Assembly (NCBI RefSeq): GCF_011405655.1
Contig: NZ_AP022829.1
Coordinates: forward strand, 372,001-436,000
Length of the DNA: 64,000 bases
Origin: Adlercreutzia hattorii
GTDB lineage: Bacteria > Actinomycetota > Coriobacteriia > Coriobacteriales > Eggerthellaceae
Direction of reading: 5' to 3'
Numbering within the stretch: position 1 is the first letter of the stretch; each line of letters begins with the position of its first letter. A program made the translations under genes and the position numbers. Shown here in pieces: positions 8,523-16,176 of the stretch. The notes beneath the pieces were generated by a model. It saw only the letters and a list, made by a program, of their open reading frames with translations, was not told the DNA's origin and ran no database searches.

Positions 8523-8966
8523 CTAGCCCAGCTTACTGCCGAGCTCCTTGGCGGCGGCTGCCTTGTCGAAGTTGCCGCCGGTGCGCTTGGTGAGCTCGCC
8601 CATGACGCGGCCCATGTCCTTCTTCGTGGACGCGCCCGTGTCGGCGAGCACCTCATCGATAAGCGCTGCCAGCTCGTCGCCTTCCACTTGGCGGGGCAGG
8701 TACTCTTCCAGAATGGCCACCTGCTCGGTGAGGGTGTCGGTGCGCTCCTGGTTGTTGCCGGCCTTGATGGAGCCGTCCAGCGTCTCCTTCGTCTGCTTGA
8801 TGGTGCGCTTGAGCATGGCGTCCACGTCGGCCTCGGTCACCTCGCGGCGCTCGTTCACCTCAATGGCCTTAAGCTCGGTGTGCACCTGGCGCAGAATGTC
8901 GCGTCGGTGGTTGTCGCGCGCCTTCATGGCCGCCTTGATCTCGTCTTGTAGCTGTTGATATTCCAT
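8523..8966 (-). CDS. yqeY: GatB/YqeY domain protein
   Basis: A 147-residue YqeY-family protein, related to the tail domain of the GatB amidotransferase subunit. Start chosen at the ATG at 8966 (MEYQQLQDEIK) with AAAGGA five bases before it. Typical features are the helical N-terminal part, EEYLPRQ near residue 95 and the closing FDKAAAAKELGSKLG. It is a soluble protein thought to bind tRNA or act in tRNA-related metabolism; the exact role is unclear. Its last 39 bases are duplicated at 7103-7141. Confidence 0.93.
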   Translation of the reverse strand: MEYQQLQDEIKAAMKARDNHRRDILRQVHTELKAIEVNERREVTEADVDAMLKRTIKQTKETLDGSIKAGNNQERTDTLTEQVAILEEYLPRQVEGDELAALIDEVLADTGASTKKDMGRVMGELTKRTGGNFDKAAAAKELGSKLG

Positions 8967-9012
8967 GCTCGTCCTTTCGGCTGCGGAAGCTTCAGGCTCC
9001 ATCATAGCGCTT

Positions 9013-11226
9013 TTACCCCTCGGTGAGGGCGGTTTTCACGATGCCGCGGGCGGCCAGGTAGGTCACGAGCATGTAGCCGCCGTAGATGACGAGCGTGAGG
9101 GCGGCGGCCATCATGATGGGGCCGGCCGAGGACACGCCGATGGCGTCCAGCAGGGAATCGGACAGCACGCCGATGGCGCAGACGGAATGGCACACCGCCA
9201 GTCCCAGCGGCACGAGGAAGTACACGAGCACCTGGGCCAGAAGCGACCGGTAGATCATGCCTCGGTCGCAGCCGAGCTTCCACAGGATGCGGTAGCGCGG
9301 TGTCGAATCGGACGCTTGGGAGAGCTGCTGGATGGCCAAAATGGCTGCCGTGGAAATGAGGAAGACGAAGCCGATGTAAAGTGCCAGGTACGTGATCATG
9401 AGGCGCAGCCCGGCAGACTGGGAGAGCATTTCGTTCGCCGTGAGAATGCGCGTGACCGGCCACAAGAGGCTCGCGTAGGGGTCGTCGGCACCTTGGGTGC
9501 CCTTCTCGAAGCCGCCCATGTCGCGGGGTTGCAGGGCCGCCACGATGTCGTCGATGGCCGCGTCATTCTCGCCGGCGGTCTTACCGTTGTCGGCGTACAT
9601 CACGTTCAAGTACTGGGTGTCGGGAATGCAGCCGGCGGCTTTCAGGGCTTCTACGGCTTCATCGGGAGCGATGATGACCATGGCTGTGGCCGCCATGGCG
9701 TTGTCTTCCAGCTGCGTGTCGTACAGGGGACCTGCCAGGGCGTATTCCTCGCTGGCGATGGTCACCGTGGGGGCCGCGTCCAGCACGGCTCGGGCCAAAG
9801 GCGTCACCATGTCCATGTTGTTCGCCAAGGCGCAGGTGCCCGCTGCCAGTTCCACGGGATCCTGGCCTTGTAGGGCGCGGGCGCCGTTGAAGTCGGAGAG
9901 CGACACCACGGTGAGATGCGTTGTGCATACGGAGCCCAAGTCGTCCAAGCGCAGTGTCGACGGATCAACGCCGGTGGCCTCGGCAGCGGCAACGAGGGGG
10001 TCGTAGGTCATATCCGGGGCTGAATAGGCGCTCACCTGGGCGAAGGCGCCTACGGTTTCGGCCCACAGCTCCGGAGCGGCCTCTTGCAGGGCGGCAGCCA
10101 TGTCCCAGTTGAAGGACTCCGCCTGGGCCAGGCGCTCAGGGGCCTCGGCCTCCATCTCGGCGCGGCGATCAAGTGGGTCGCCCGACGAGGAAGCCTTCGA
10201 CCCATCGGGCCCGTACCACACGGCCGCCTCCAAGGTGGCGGAATAGGGGTTCGAGCGTTCCGCGCCGCCAACGAACACCTCCACGAGCCCCATGCCCGAG
10301 GAGAACACAGTGATGGAGAAGAACAGCAGCACGCACACGGCCCACAGGGACAGGAACGCCGTGTTCACCTTGCTAGCGATCTGGCGCACGGTGAACAGGT
10401 TCAGCTTGCGCAGGTACACGCCGCGAAGCCGCGTGAGCACGGCAATGGCGAAGCCTGCGAGCGACCAGAAGAACAGAAGCGATCCCACCAGCATGCCGAT
10501 GGTGGCGCGGATAAACTCGGGCTGGTCCAGCATCACGAGGCCGTTCTCGATGAGCTGCTCGTAGGCGTAGGCGAGGATGGCCACTGCTGCGACGAACCCC
10601 ACAAGGCACACCCACGGGTTGCGCACGCCGGCGCGCTCGTTCTTCTCGCCGGCGCGGATGAGGTCGATGAGCTTGCAACGGCTCACGGTGATGGTGTTGA
10701 AGGCGGCCACCACCACGTAAATGGCAGCGAAGCAGGCGAGCGTGACGAGGAAGGCGTCGGGGGAGAACACAAACTGGTAGTTGGTCATCGTCGTGCCGAA
10801 CAGCGCGGCGGTGAAAAAAGACAGTCCCTGGGAGAGCAGCACGCCGCAGATGAGGCCCACGGCCAGGGAAAGCAGCCCCACGAGCACCGTCTCGTACAGC
10901 ACGATGCGCGACACATGGCCCGGCGTCATGCCCAGCACCAGGTAGGTGCCGAACTCCCGCTTGCGGCGGCGGATGAGGAACTGGTTGGCGTACAGAATGA
11001 GGAAGCCCAGCACGCAGGCCACCACCACGGAGAACATGCCCAGGATGTAGGTGGTGGAATCGAACACGCTTCGGGAGGCCGAGGTTTCCATGTCGAAGAG
11101 GATCTGCTGGCTGCCGATGGAGTTGAACGCGTAGAACACCGCCACGCCAAACAAAAGCGTGATGAAATAGACGGCGTAATCGCGCACCGACCGGCGGATG
11201 TTGCGCAGGGCGAGCTTAAGATACAT
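9013..11226 (-). CDS. FtsX-family ABC transporter permease, BceB-like
   Basis: A 737-residue permease with the BceB/VraG layout. It starts MYLKLALRNIRRSVRDYAVYF, has about seven membrane segments in the first 320 residues, a large extracytoplasmic domain (about residues 320-590) and three or four closing segments. Such permeases work with an ATPase and an intramembrane-sensing kinase to detect and resist cell-envelope antibiotics, often peptides. Its ATG overlaps the end of the ATPase gene by 11 bases, so translation is coupled. The two-component genes upstream on the same strand complete a Bce-type module. Confidence 0.9.
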   Translation of the reverse strand: MYLKLALRNIRRSVRDYAVYFITLLFGVAVFYAFNSIGSQQILFDMETSASRSVFDSTTYILGMFSVVVACVLGFLILYANQFLIRRRKREFGTYLVLGMTPGHVSRIVLYETVLVGLLSLAVGLICGVLLSQGLSFFTAALFGTTMTNYQFVFSPDAFLVTLACFAAIYVVVAAFNTITVSRCKLIDLIRAGEKNERAGVRNPWVCLVGFVAAVAILAYAYEQLIENGLVMLDQPEFIRATIGMLVGSLLFFWSLAGFAIAVLTRLRGVYLRKLNLFTVRQIASKVNTAFLSLWAVCVLLFFSITVFSSGMGLVEVFVGGAERSNPYSATLEAAVWYGPDGSKASSSGDPLDRRAEMEAEAPERLAQAESFNWDMAAALQEAAPELWAETVGAFAQVSAYSAPDMTYDPLVAAAEATGVDPSTLRLDDLGSVCTTHLTVVSLSDFNGARALQGQDPVELAAGTCALANNMDMVTPLARAVLDAAPTVTIASEEYALAGPLYDTQLEDNAMAATAMVIIAPDEAVEALKAAGCIPDTQYLNVMYADNGKTAGENDAAIDDIVAALQPRDMGGFEKGTQGADDPYASLLWPVTRILTANEMLSQSAGLRLMITYLALYIGFVFLISTAAILAIQQLSQASDSTPRYRILWKLGCDRGMIYRSLLAQVLVYFLVPLGLAVCHSVCAIGVLSDSLLDAIGVSSAGPIMMAAALTLVIYGGYMLVTYLAARGIVKTALTEG

Positions 11227-12241
11227 GGCCGGCCTCCCCGCCGAGGAACGACACGACCTCCATGATGCGCGAGAAGAACGCGTCGCGGCTCTCGTCGCCC
11301 CGGCGCAGCTCGTTGAACACGGCGCCGTCCTTGATGAACAGCACGCGGTTCGTGTAGCTGGCGGCGAAGGCGTCGTGGGTGACCATCATGATGGTGGCGC
11401 CCATCTGCTCGTTCATCATCTCCATGATCTCCAGCATCACCGTGGCGGCGCGGGAATCGAGGGCGCCGGTGGGCTCGTCGGCTAAGATGAGCTTCGGGTC
11501 GGTGACCATGGCGCGGGCCGCGGCCACGCGCTGCTTCTGGCCGCCGGACATCTGGTAGGGGTACTTCTGCAGCACGCCATCCACGCCGAGGCGCGCGGCC
11601 ATGGCGTTCACCTTGCCGGGAATGGCGCGGGCCGGCTCGCCCTTGATGGTGAGGGCCAGCGAGATGTTCTCGAAGCCGGTGAGCGTGTCCAGCAGGTTCG
11701 AGTCTTGGAAGATGAAGCCGAGGTCGTCGCGGCGGAACTTCGCCAACTGGCGCTTCGACATGCCGGTGATATCGCGGCCGCCCACGATGATGTGGCCGCT
11801 CGTGACCGTATCGATGGTGGAGACGCAGTTCAGAAGCGTCGTTTTGCCAGAGCCCGAGGGACCCATGATGCCGACGAACTCGCCGGCGGCCACGTCGAAG
11901 CTGACGCCGGCCAGCGCGTGGGTGACCGAGTCGCGGCTGCCGAAGACCTTCTCGATGGAGCGCACGGAGAGGATTGGGGAGCCTGCGTTGACGGGGTGGC
12001 CGGCTTGAGAAGCGTGGGTTGGGTCGGCCGCACGGTGGGCGCCACGGGCGGTGTGGGCTCCTCTTCCGCTGGCGGCGCTGGCTGCGGAGGCGGCGCCGGC
12101 CACGTAGTTCTCGCGGGAGAAAGCGGCGGCGATGCCGTCGAGGGTCGTCGTGCCGTCGCCATCGAGGGGCACAGGCGTGCCAGGATCGGTCGGACGCGGA
12201 CCGAAGGCCGAGGGGGTGGGTTCGGTGTACACTTCGGCCAT
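11216..12241 (-). CDS. ABC transporter ATP-binding protein, BceA-like
   Basis: A 341-residue ATPase with Walker A GPSGSGKTT, signature MSGGQKQRVAAAR, Walker B LILADEPTGALDS and the switch histidine in MVTHD. This is the MacB/BceA subgroup that pairs with FtsX-type permeases. The first 85 residues or so are an Ala/Gly/Pro-rich extension with no recognisable domain, unusual for the family. Its ATG overlaps the stop of the small membrane protein upstream as TAATG, and its 3' end overlaps the permease start. Confidence 0.93.
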   Translation of the reverse strand: MAEVYTEPTPSAFGPRPTDPGTPVPLDGDGTTTLDGIAAAFSRENYVAGAASAASAASGRGAHTARGAHRAADPTHASQAGHPVNAGSPILSVRSIEKVFGSRDSVTHALAGVSFDVAAGEFVGIMGPSGSGKTTLLNCVSTIDTVTSGHIIVGGRDITGMSKRQLAKFRRDDLGFIFQDSNLLDTLTGFENISLALTIKGEPARAIPGKVNAMAARLGVDGVLQKYPYQMSGGQKQRVAAARAMVTDPKLILADEPTGALDSRAATVMLEIMEMMNEQMGATIMMVTHDAFAASYTNRVLFIKDGAVFNELRRGDESRDAFFSRIMEVVSFLGGEAGHVS

Positions 12242-12339
12242 TAGTAGCTCCTCTCGGTTTTGGGCAGCTGGTGGGAGATGAAGGCTCCCACGGCCCCGAT
12301 GATAGCAAGCGTCAGGATGATTTTCCCTGCAGTGTTCAC
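12241..12339 (-). CDS. 32-residue single-pass membrane protein coupled to the ABC ATPase
   Basis: A small ORF starting at GTG 12339, with AGAAAGGA positioned upstream, and ending TAATG on the ATPase start. The peptide has a short N-terminus (NTAGK), a single hydrophobic helix (IILTLAIIGAVGAFI) and a charged tail (PKTERSY). The good ribosome site and the stop-start overlap argue that it is translated. It may be a small accessory subunit of the transporter; no family is recognised. The longer in-frame ORF reaching 12474 runs into repeat sequence and is not favoured. Confidence 0.65.
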   Translation of the reverse strand: MNTAGKIILTLAIIGAVGAFISHQLPKTERSY

Positions 12340-12413
12340 GACAGTCCTTTCTCTCGGATGTGCGGCTCGCGTTCCGCCTGTCCGGAGACGGCTTCGGGAT
12401 GCTCCGTCCCTCC

Positions 12414-12531
12414 GGAGGCGGCTATGCGGCATTCCGATTCGCTCAGACAGTCCTCGCTTTGTGGAAATGCCCACCGGGCATTTCCAGTCGCTGCGGAACT
12501 CGCTCGGTCGGAACGCCCCGTATCCGCCTCC
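12414..12531. repeat. Palindromic repeat, family A, copy 1
   Basis: A 118-base imperfect palindrome. Outer arms are GGAGGCGG...ATTCCGA facing TCGGAA...CCGCCTCC; the central hairpin is GGAAATGCCC-ACC-GGGCATTTCC, a perfect 10-bp stem. It shares CGCTCAGACAGTCCTCGCT and GCTGCGGAACTCGCTCGG with the copy at 22043-22156. It lies between the histidine kinase and the transporter genes, in a 326-base stretch that otherwise holds only the transporter-operon leader. Confidence 0.85.
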
Positions 12532-12665
12532 TGCATTTGACGGATCGCGAGCTTGATTTCATCCTAAAGAGGAGGTGTGTATGGTTCCATCGATCGGACT
12601 TACGGTTGACTTACGAATGTGTTAGGTTGCGCAGGTTTCTACCTGTTTCTACCTGGCCGCCTCTT

Positions 12666-13742
12666 CTAAGCGCCGAAGAGTTCTTTACGGGTGCGGTCGT
12701 GGGGGAAGGTGAGGATGACGCGGGTGCCCGTGCCCTCTTCACTGGCGAGGCCCACGTGCAGGCCCATGGAGGCGCACAAGTTCGCTACCAGGTAAAGGCC
12801 CATGCCCGTGGCCGAACCGTGGGCGCGGCCGACCTGACCGGTGAAACCGCGCTCGAAGACGCGGGGCACGTCGGCGGCGGGAATGCCGCAGCCGTTATCG
12901 CGCACCTCAAGTACTGTGCGGCCGCGGGAGGTGCCGGGCTCCTCTTCGCGGGCGGTAAACGTAAGCGCGGTGGCGCCGTACTTCGCCGCGTTTACGATCA
13001 CCTGCCCCAAGATGAACACGAGCCAGGGCTCGTCGGCCAGCACCGTCATGGCATCCGGAATGTCGAAGGCAGGGGTGCAGCCCTTCTCGATGAGGAAGCG
13101 GCTGTGTCGCTTGCAGGCCTCTCGGGCGACGGCGGCCAGGTTCACCTCGCGGATGGCGTAATCGCGTTCGACCGAGGTGGATCGCGCGTAGTAGAGGGCC
13201 TGATCCACCTGGGCTTCGATGCGCTCCAGCTCGCGGGCCACTTTGGCGGATTCGGGGCCCGGGTTGTTGGCCAGCATGAGCTTGATGGCGGCGATGGGCG
13301 TCTTTATCTCGTGGATCCACAGTTCCACGTAACGGCGGTAGGCGGCCTCATTGTCGCGCAGGGCTGCCGTCTCCTCGGCTGAAAGCTGTGCGAGGCGCGA
13401 GGCCGTATCGTAGGCGATCTTCCCGTCCAGAAAGGGCGGCTCGGCGATGAGGGAGGGAAGCACGCAGGCTTGGCGCAGCTGCCCGGTAAGGTGGTGCAGT
13501 TCGTGGTAGAAAGCGGCCTTGCGGCGGTAGTCCAGAAAGCCGGCGCCCAGCGCGATGAGCGTGAGGACGTCGGCGACGAGCAGCGTGCCCGCCGAGTTCA
13601 CGCCGAGGGCCGGCAGAATGAGCACGGTGCTTGCAAGGGCCAGCAGAAACGCCGCCAGACCGATGACGTTGTCGCGCACGTAGGTGGCCGGCGTGAAGGG
13701 GGCGATGGGCGTATCCGCCTCGCCTGTGCCGTGCCCGCTCAT
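12666..13742 (-). CDS. Intramembrane-sensing histidine kinase, BceS-like
   Basis: A 358-residue kinase starting at ATG 13742, which overlaps the response-regulator stop as ATGA. Two membrane segments (about residues 23-75) have almost no loop between them, the BceS type that senses through a partner transporter. The H-box ELWIHEIKTP places the phosphorylated histidine at residue 144. The ATPase boxes follow: VIVNAAKYGATAL (N), VRDNGCGIP (G1) and GSATGMGLYLVANL (G2). It probably phosphorylates the adjacent regulator in response to the downstream ABC transporter. Confidence 0.93.
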   Translation of the reverse strand: MSGHGTGEADTPIAPFTPATYVRDNVIGLAAFLLALASTVLILPALGVNSAGTLLVADVLTLIALGAGFLDYRRKAAFYHELHHLTGQLRQACVLPSLIAEPPFLDGKIAYDTASRLAQLSAEETAALRDNEAAYRRYVELWIHEIKTPIAAIKLMLANNPGPESAKVARELERIEAQVDQALYYARSTSVERDYAIREVNLAAVAREACKRHSRFLIEKGCTPAFDIPDAMTVLADEPWLVFILGQVIVNAAKYGATALTFTAREEEPGTSRGRTVLEVRDNGCGIPAADVPRVFERGFTGQVGRAHGSATGMGLYLVANLCASMGLHVGLASEEGTGTRVILTFPHDRTRKELFGA

Positions 13743-14413
13743 ACGGCGTACCCGACGCCGCGGCGGGTAGTGAGGAAGTCCTCCGGCACGCCCAAAGCTC
13801 CCAGCGTCTTGCGTAGGCGGTTCACGTTCACCGTCAGCGTGTTGTCGTCGATGAAGGCGTCGGATTCCCACAGGGCGCACATGATCTCGCTGCGGGGCAC
13901 CACTACGCCGGGGTTACGCATGAGCGTCTGCAGGATGCGCAGCTCGTTGCGTGTGAGCTCGGCAGTGCGTCCTTGGAATTCCACGGTGCCGGCGCCCATG
14001 TTCAACGTCACGCCTTTGTGAAGGATCGTCATACCGGCGGCGGGACTCGTGCTGCGCCGCAGTAGCGCCTGCAGATGCGCGAGCAGCACGGCGGGCCGAT
14101 AGGGCTTGGTCACGTAATCGTCGGCCCCCAGGTTCATAGCCATCACCTCGTCGAACTCGCTTTCCGAAGAGGTGAGCATGAGGATGGGCACCGAGCTTTT
14201 GGCCCGGATGTCGCGGCAAATGGAATGCCCGTCGGCGCCGGGCAGCTTCAAATCGAGCACGATGCAGTCGGGCTCGGCAGCGAGGGCACGGGCCGCGGTG
14301 TCGCCCCAGGTGCCCTCGTAGGCCGCCACGGCGTAGCCGGAAAGCTCCAGCACGTGGGCCAGCTCCGTGCGCAGGGCGGTATCGTCTTCGATGAGGTAAA
14401 TGCGCTGGGCCAT
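13739..14413 (-). CDS. OmpR/PhoB-family response regulator, BceR-like
   Basis: A 224-residue regulator starting at ATG 14413 with AAAGAGAGG upstream. The receiver domain has the acidic pair EDD near residue 9, the phospho-acceptor Asp54 in IVLDLKLPG, the Ser/Thr in MLTSSESEFDE and Lys in DDYVTKPYRP. The C-terminal winged helix ends with TVNVNRLRKTL and TRRGVGYAV. It should control the transporter genes downstream on the same strand. A longer in-frame start exists but would add a low-complexity leader. Confidence 0.94.
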   Translation of the reverse strand: MAQRIYLIEDDTALRTELAHVLELSGYAVAAYEGTWGDTAARALAAEPDCIVLDLKLPGADGHSICRDIRAKSSVPILMLTSSESEFDEVMAMNLGADDYVTKPYRPAVLLAHLQALLRRSTSPAAGMTILHKGVTLNMGAGTVEFQGRTAELTRNELRILQTLMRNPGVVVPRSEIMCALWESDAFIDDNTLTVNVNRLRKTLGALGVPEDFLTTRRGVGYAV

Positions 14414-14520
14414 GGCTGCCTCTCTTTCGGCGATGTTCACAGGTGCCGTCCGCGCAGGGCGTGGCGCTCGGGCGCGAGGTTCGGACGTGGGGCTCGCGCG
14501 CAAGGCTCGGGCGCGGTAGC

Positions 14521-14574
14521 GCGGGCGCGAGGTGCGTGCGCTCAAGCGCGGGCGCGAGGTTCGTGCGCTCAAGC
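14521..14574. repeat. 27-bp direct repeat, two copies
   Basis: Two adjacent 27-base units beginning GCGGGCGCGAGG match at 26 of 27 positions. They sit upstream of the response regulator in a GC-rich stretch with further loose GCGCGAGG echoes from 14465. Confidence 0.7.
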
Positions 14575-14634
14575 GCGACGGCAAGCATCGCAGCCCATTG
14601 TAAGCCCGCGCGCCGTCCCCGCCCCCAGCAACTT

Positions 14635-14659
14635 CCAACCTTACGCAACCGTAAGTTGG
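14635..14659. promoter_or_regulatory. Inverted repeat upstream of the two-component genes
   Basis: CCAA-C-CTTACG, four bases CAAC, then CGTAAG-TTGG. It is the only clear dyad upstream of the response regulator and is a candidate autoregulatory site or promoter operator. Inference from position and symmetry only. Confidence 0.4.
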
Positions 14660-14732
14660 TTACCAGTTTTACTCGGAAGGCGTGCTCGACCGCTCGATAG
14701 TAAGCGAATGGGCGGAATTTGCCTGAGATCTT

Positions 14733-14826
14733 GAGTTATAAGCGTCTGCAGAAGAAAAATGCGGACGAAATTAACGAACAATGTATAAAGAAAGGGTGCG
14801 AATGTGTGAGCAGACGCTGATAACTC
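14733..14826. repeat. 94-base element with 17-bp terminal inverted repeats
   Basis: GAGTTATAAGCGTCTGC at 14733 faces GCAGACGCTGATAACTC at 14810-14826, with one mismatch. The 60-base interior is AT-rich compared with its surroundings and has no ORF. It could be a small non-autonomous element or a long hairpin. It directly abuts the truncated Rpn sequence. Confidence 0.55.
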
Positions 14827-14896
14827 GTGATTCTGCGCAATTTTAAGGCTGTTCGTCGCCAATGGCGCCTCTTTGCGGCATTGCGACTCCGTCTCG

Positions 14897-15444
14897 GTCG
14901 GCGCGGGGAACGGATCGGGACATTCCCGCGTCATTTCTTCTGCCGCCACGACGCCTACGGCAAGGGCGACCCGGCGTACGTGATCGAGCGCAGGTGCGGG
15001 GCCCATCCCGACCTCGCCGTGGGCGACGCCTCCCCGTGGGTGGTGTTGAACGCCTCGGCGTGGGAGGCCTCCGCCGACCCCGGGCTGCGGGATGTGCTAC
15101 GATACCTCCGGACCGGGGAGGCCGAAGGGCCCCTGTCGTCGGAGATCGACGCCCTGGTCGGCGTGTTCAACGAGGACAGGGAGTGGGTGGACCGCGTGCT
15201 TACCTACGAGCAGGAGACCGAGATGCGCTGCCGCCGGGCGCGCGAGGAGGGCCGTGAGGAAGGCCGAGAGGAAGGTCGCGAGGAAGGCCGAGAGGAAGGT
15301 CGCGAGGAGGGCCGGGAGGAAGGCGAGGCCCGGCTTGGCGCCCTCGTCGGCGCTCTGCTGGCCGACGGCCGCTCCGAAGACGTGGCCGCGGCGGTGGAGG
15401 ACAAGGTGCGCCGCGAGGAGCTCTACGCCGAGCTCGGAATATGA
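14897..15444 (+). pseudogene. 5'-truncated Rpn-family (PD-(D/E)XK) nuclease remnant
   Basis: Only the C-terminal part of an Rpn/PDDEXK transposase-like protein remains. From HDAYGKGDPAYVIERRC onward it matches the locus at 38030-41353, including LTYEQETEMRCRRA. The catalytic N-terminal half is absent. The bases before the match (GGTCGGCGCGGGGAAC, then CATTCCCGCGTCATTT) are the leader that normally precedes the gene, so leader and gene interior have been joined by deletion. The tail holds about six EEGR repeats from 12-base tandem units (15240-15325). Confidence 0.8.
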
Positions 15445-15448
15445 GGCC

Positions 15449-15703
15449 AGCGCGCTTGTACCGTGCGTATTACGCCTGAAGGCGATGCGCTGGCCGAGAA
15501 GCGCTGCGCTGGCCGAGAAGCGCTGCGCCGCGCAGTCCGAGGTGGCCGATCGCATTCTGTCGACCCTGACGCCCGAGGAGATCGAGTCGTTGAACGTTCT
15601 CACGGAGAAGATCATCCACCAGTGCAAGGACATGGGCGCCCGCGGTGAGCGCAAGCATGGTCGCCACTATCGTCATGGCAAGGGCCGCGGCTGCCGCAAG
15701 TAG
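15449..15703 (+). pseudogene. MarR-family regulator C-terminal fragment, frameshifted
   Basis: The fragment reads RACTVRITPEGDALAEKRC, a typical MarR wing and following helix, then shifts frame into AAQSEVADRILSTLTPEEIE and a His/Lys-rich tail. The shift is caused by a 19-base tandem duplication (15487-15505 and 15506-15524). Removing one copy restores a continuous reading frame. The N-terminal half of the regulator is absent, replaced by the Rpn remnant. Confidence 0.75.
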
Positions 15704-15733
15704 CGTTCGGCATGTCCCCGATGCCTTTTCAGA

Positions 15734-15762
15734 TAATGGCCTCCCAGGGGCCATTATTTTTC
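15734..15762 (+). terminator. Rho-independent terminator after the MarR remnant
   Basis: TAATGGCC, loop TCCCAGG, GGCCATTA, then TTTTT. A standard hairpin plus T-run. Confidence 0.85.
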
Positions 15763-15775
15763 TCAAAGATTATTC

Positions 15776-15803
15776 TTGATATAGAATAACGCATCGCTAT
15801 AAT
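15776..15803 (+). promoter_or_regulatory. Near-consensus promoter with no gene immediately downstream
   Basis: TTGATA, a 16-base spacer, then TATAAT. Start of transcription would be near 15810. The next plausible coding start is 16177, and a separate promoter candidate lies closer to it, so this one may serve an RNA gene. Confidence 0.75.
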
Positions 15804-15809
15804 AGATTT

Positions 15810-16031
15810 CGACAGAGCGGGAGATACGAACCCCCCCTCTCTCCTCTTCTCTCCTCCGCACGCGCCTATCCCCCTCGGGCGCCAAGGACACTCATTTGCG
15901 AGCCCGGGATCCCCCTCCCCGGGCTCGCAACACGTCGGGGGCCGGTCGCTTCGGAGGAAGGGCGGCCCCTCGGCTCTCTGCTGCTCTCCATCAAGGCACA
16001 CCGGCACGTTGGCGCATGCGCTTTTCTTCCT
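15810..16031 (+). ncRNA. Candidate structured non-coding RNA (6S-like fold possible)
   Basis: About 220 bases with no credible ORF follow a strong promoter. By eye the sequence nests into one long imperfect hairpin: GAGCGGGAGA with TCTCTGCTGCTC (bulged), CCTCCG with CGGAGG, CCCCC with GGGGG, and a perfect 13-bp terminal stem TTGCGAGCCCGGG/CCCGGGCTCGCAA at 15895-15931. Palindromic GCGCATGCGC followed by TTTTCTTCC near 16012-16030 could end it. A long rod with an open centre is the 6S RNA architecture, but no sequence signature proves that. Confidence 0.35.
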
Positions 16032-16045
16032 TAAGAATCCCTGAG

Positions 16046-16176
16046 GTTTCGTTGCGAAGGCGAAAAGTGGGGTAGTATGGTCGAGAAAACGTGGCGGCCT
16101 TTACGGGGCCGCCTGCACGTGGCGACTTCCAGAGGCGCCAGACCGGGGAGTCGCCTGGATAGGGAAGGATTCGGCT
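16046..16176 (+). promoter_or_regulatory. Promoter and structured leader of the PH-domain operon
   Basis: TTGCGA and TAGTAT form a weak promoter near 16052-16078. The leader folds into two hairpins: GGCGGCC/GGCCGCC at 16093-16113 and GGCGACT/AGTCGCC at 16121-16155. GGGAAGGA then precedes the ATG at 16177. The hairpins could modulate expression; no known riboswitch class was recognised. Confidence 0.45.

Noticed and set aside
14827-14896. Start of a functional Rpn protein at 14827
   Set aside because: The frame is open, but its first residues come from leader sequence and the nuclease core is absent.
15240-15325. CRISPR-like short tandem repeats
   Set aside because: Contiguous 12-base units coding for EEGR with no spacers; part of the Rpn C-terminus.
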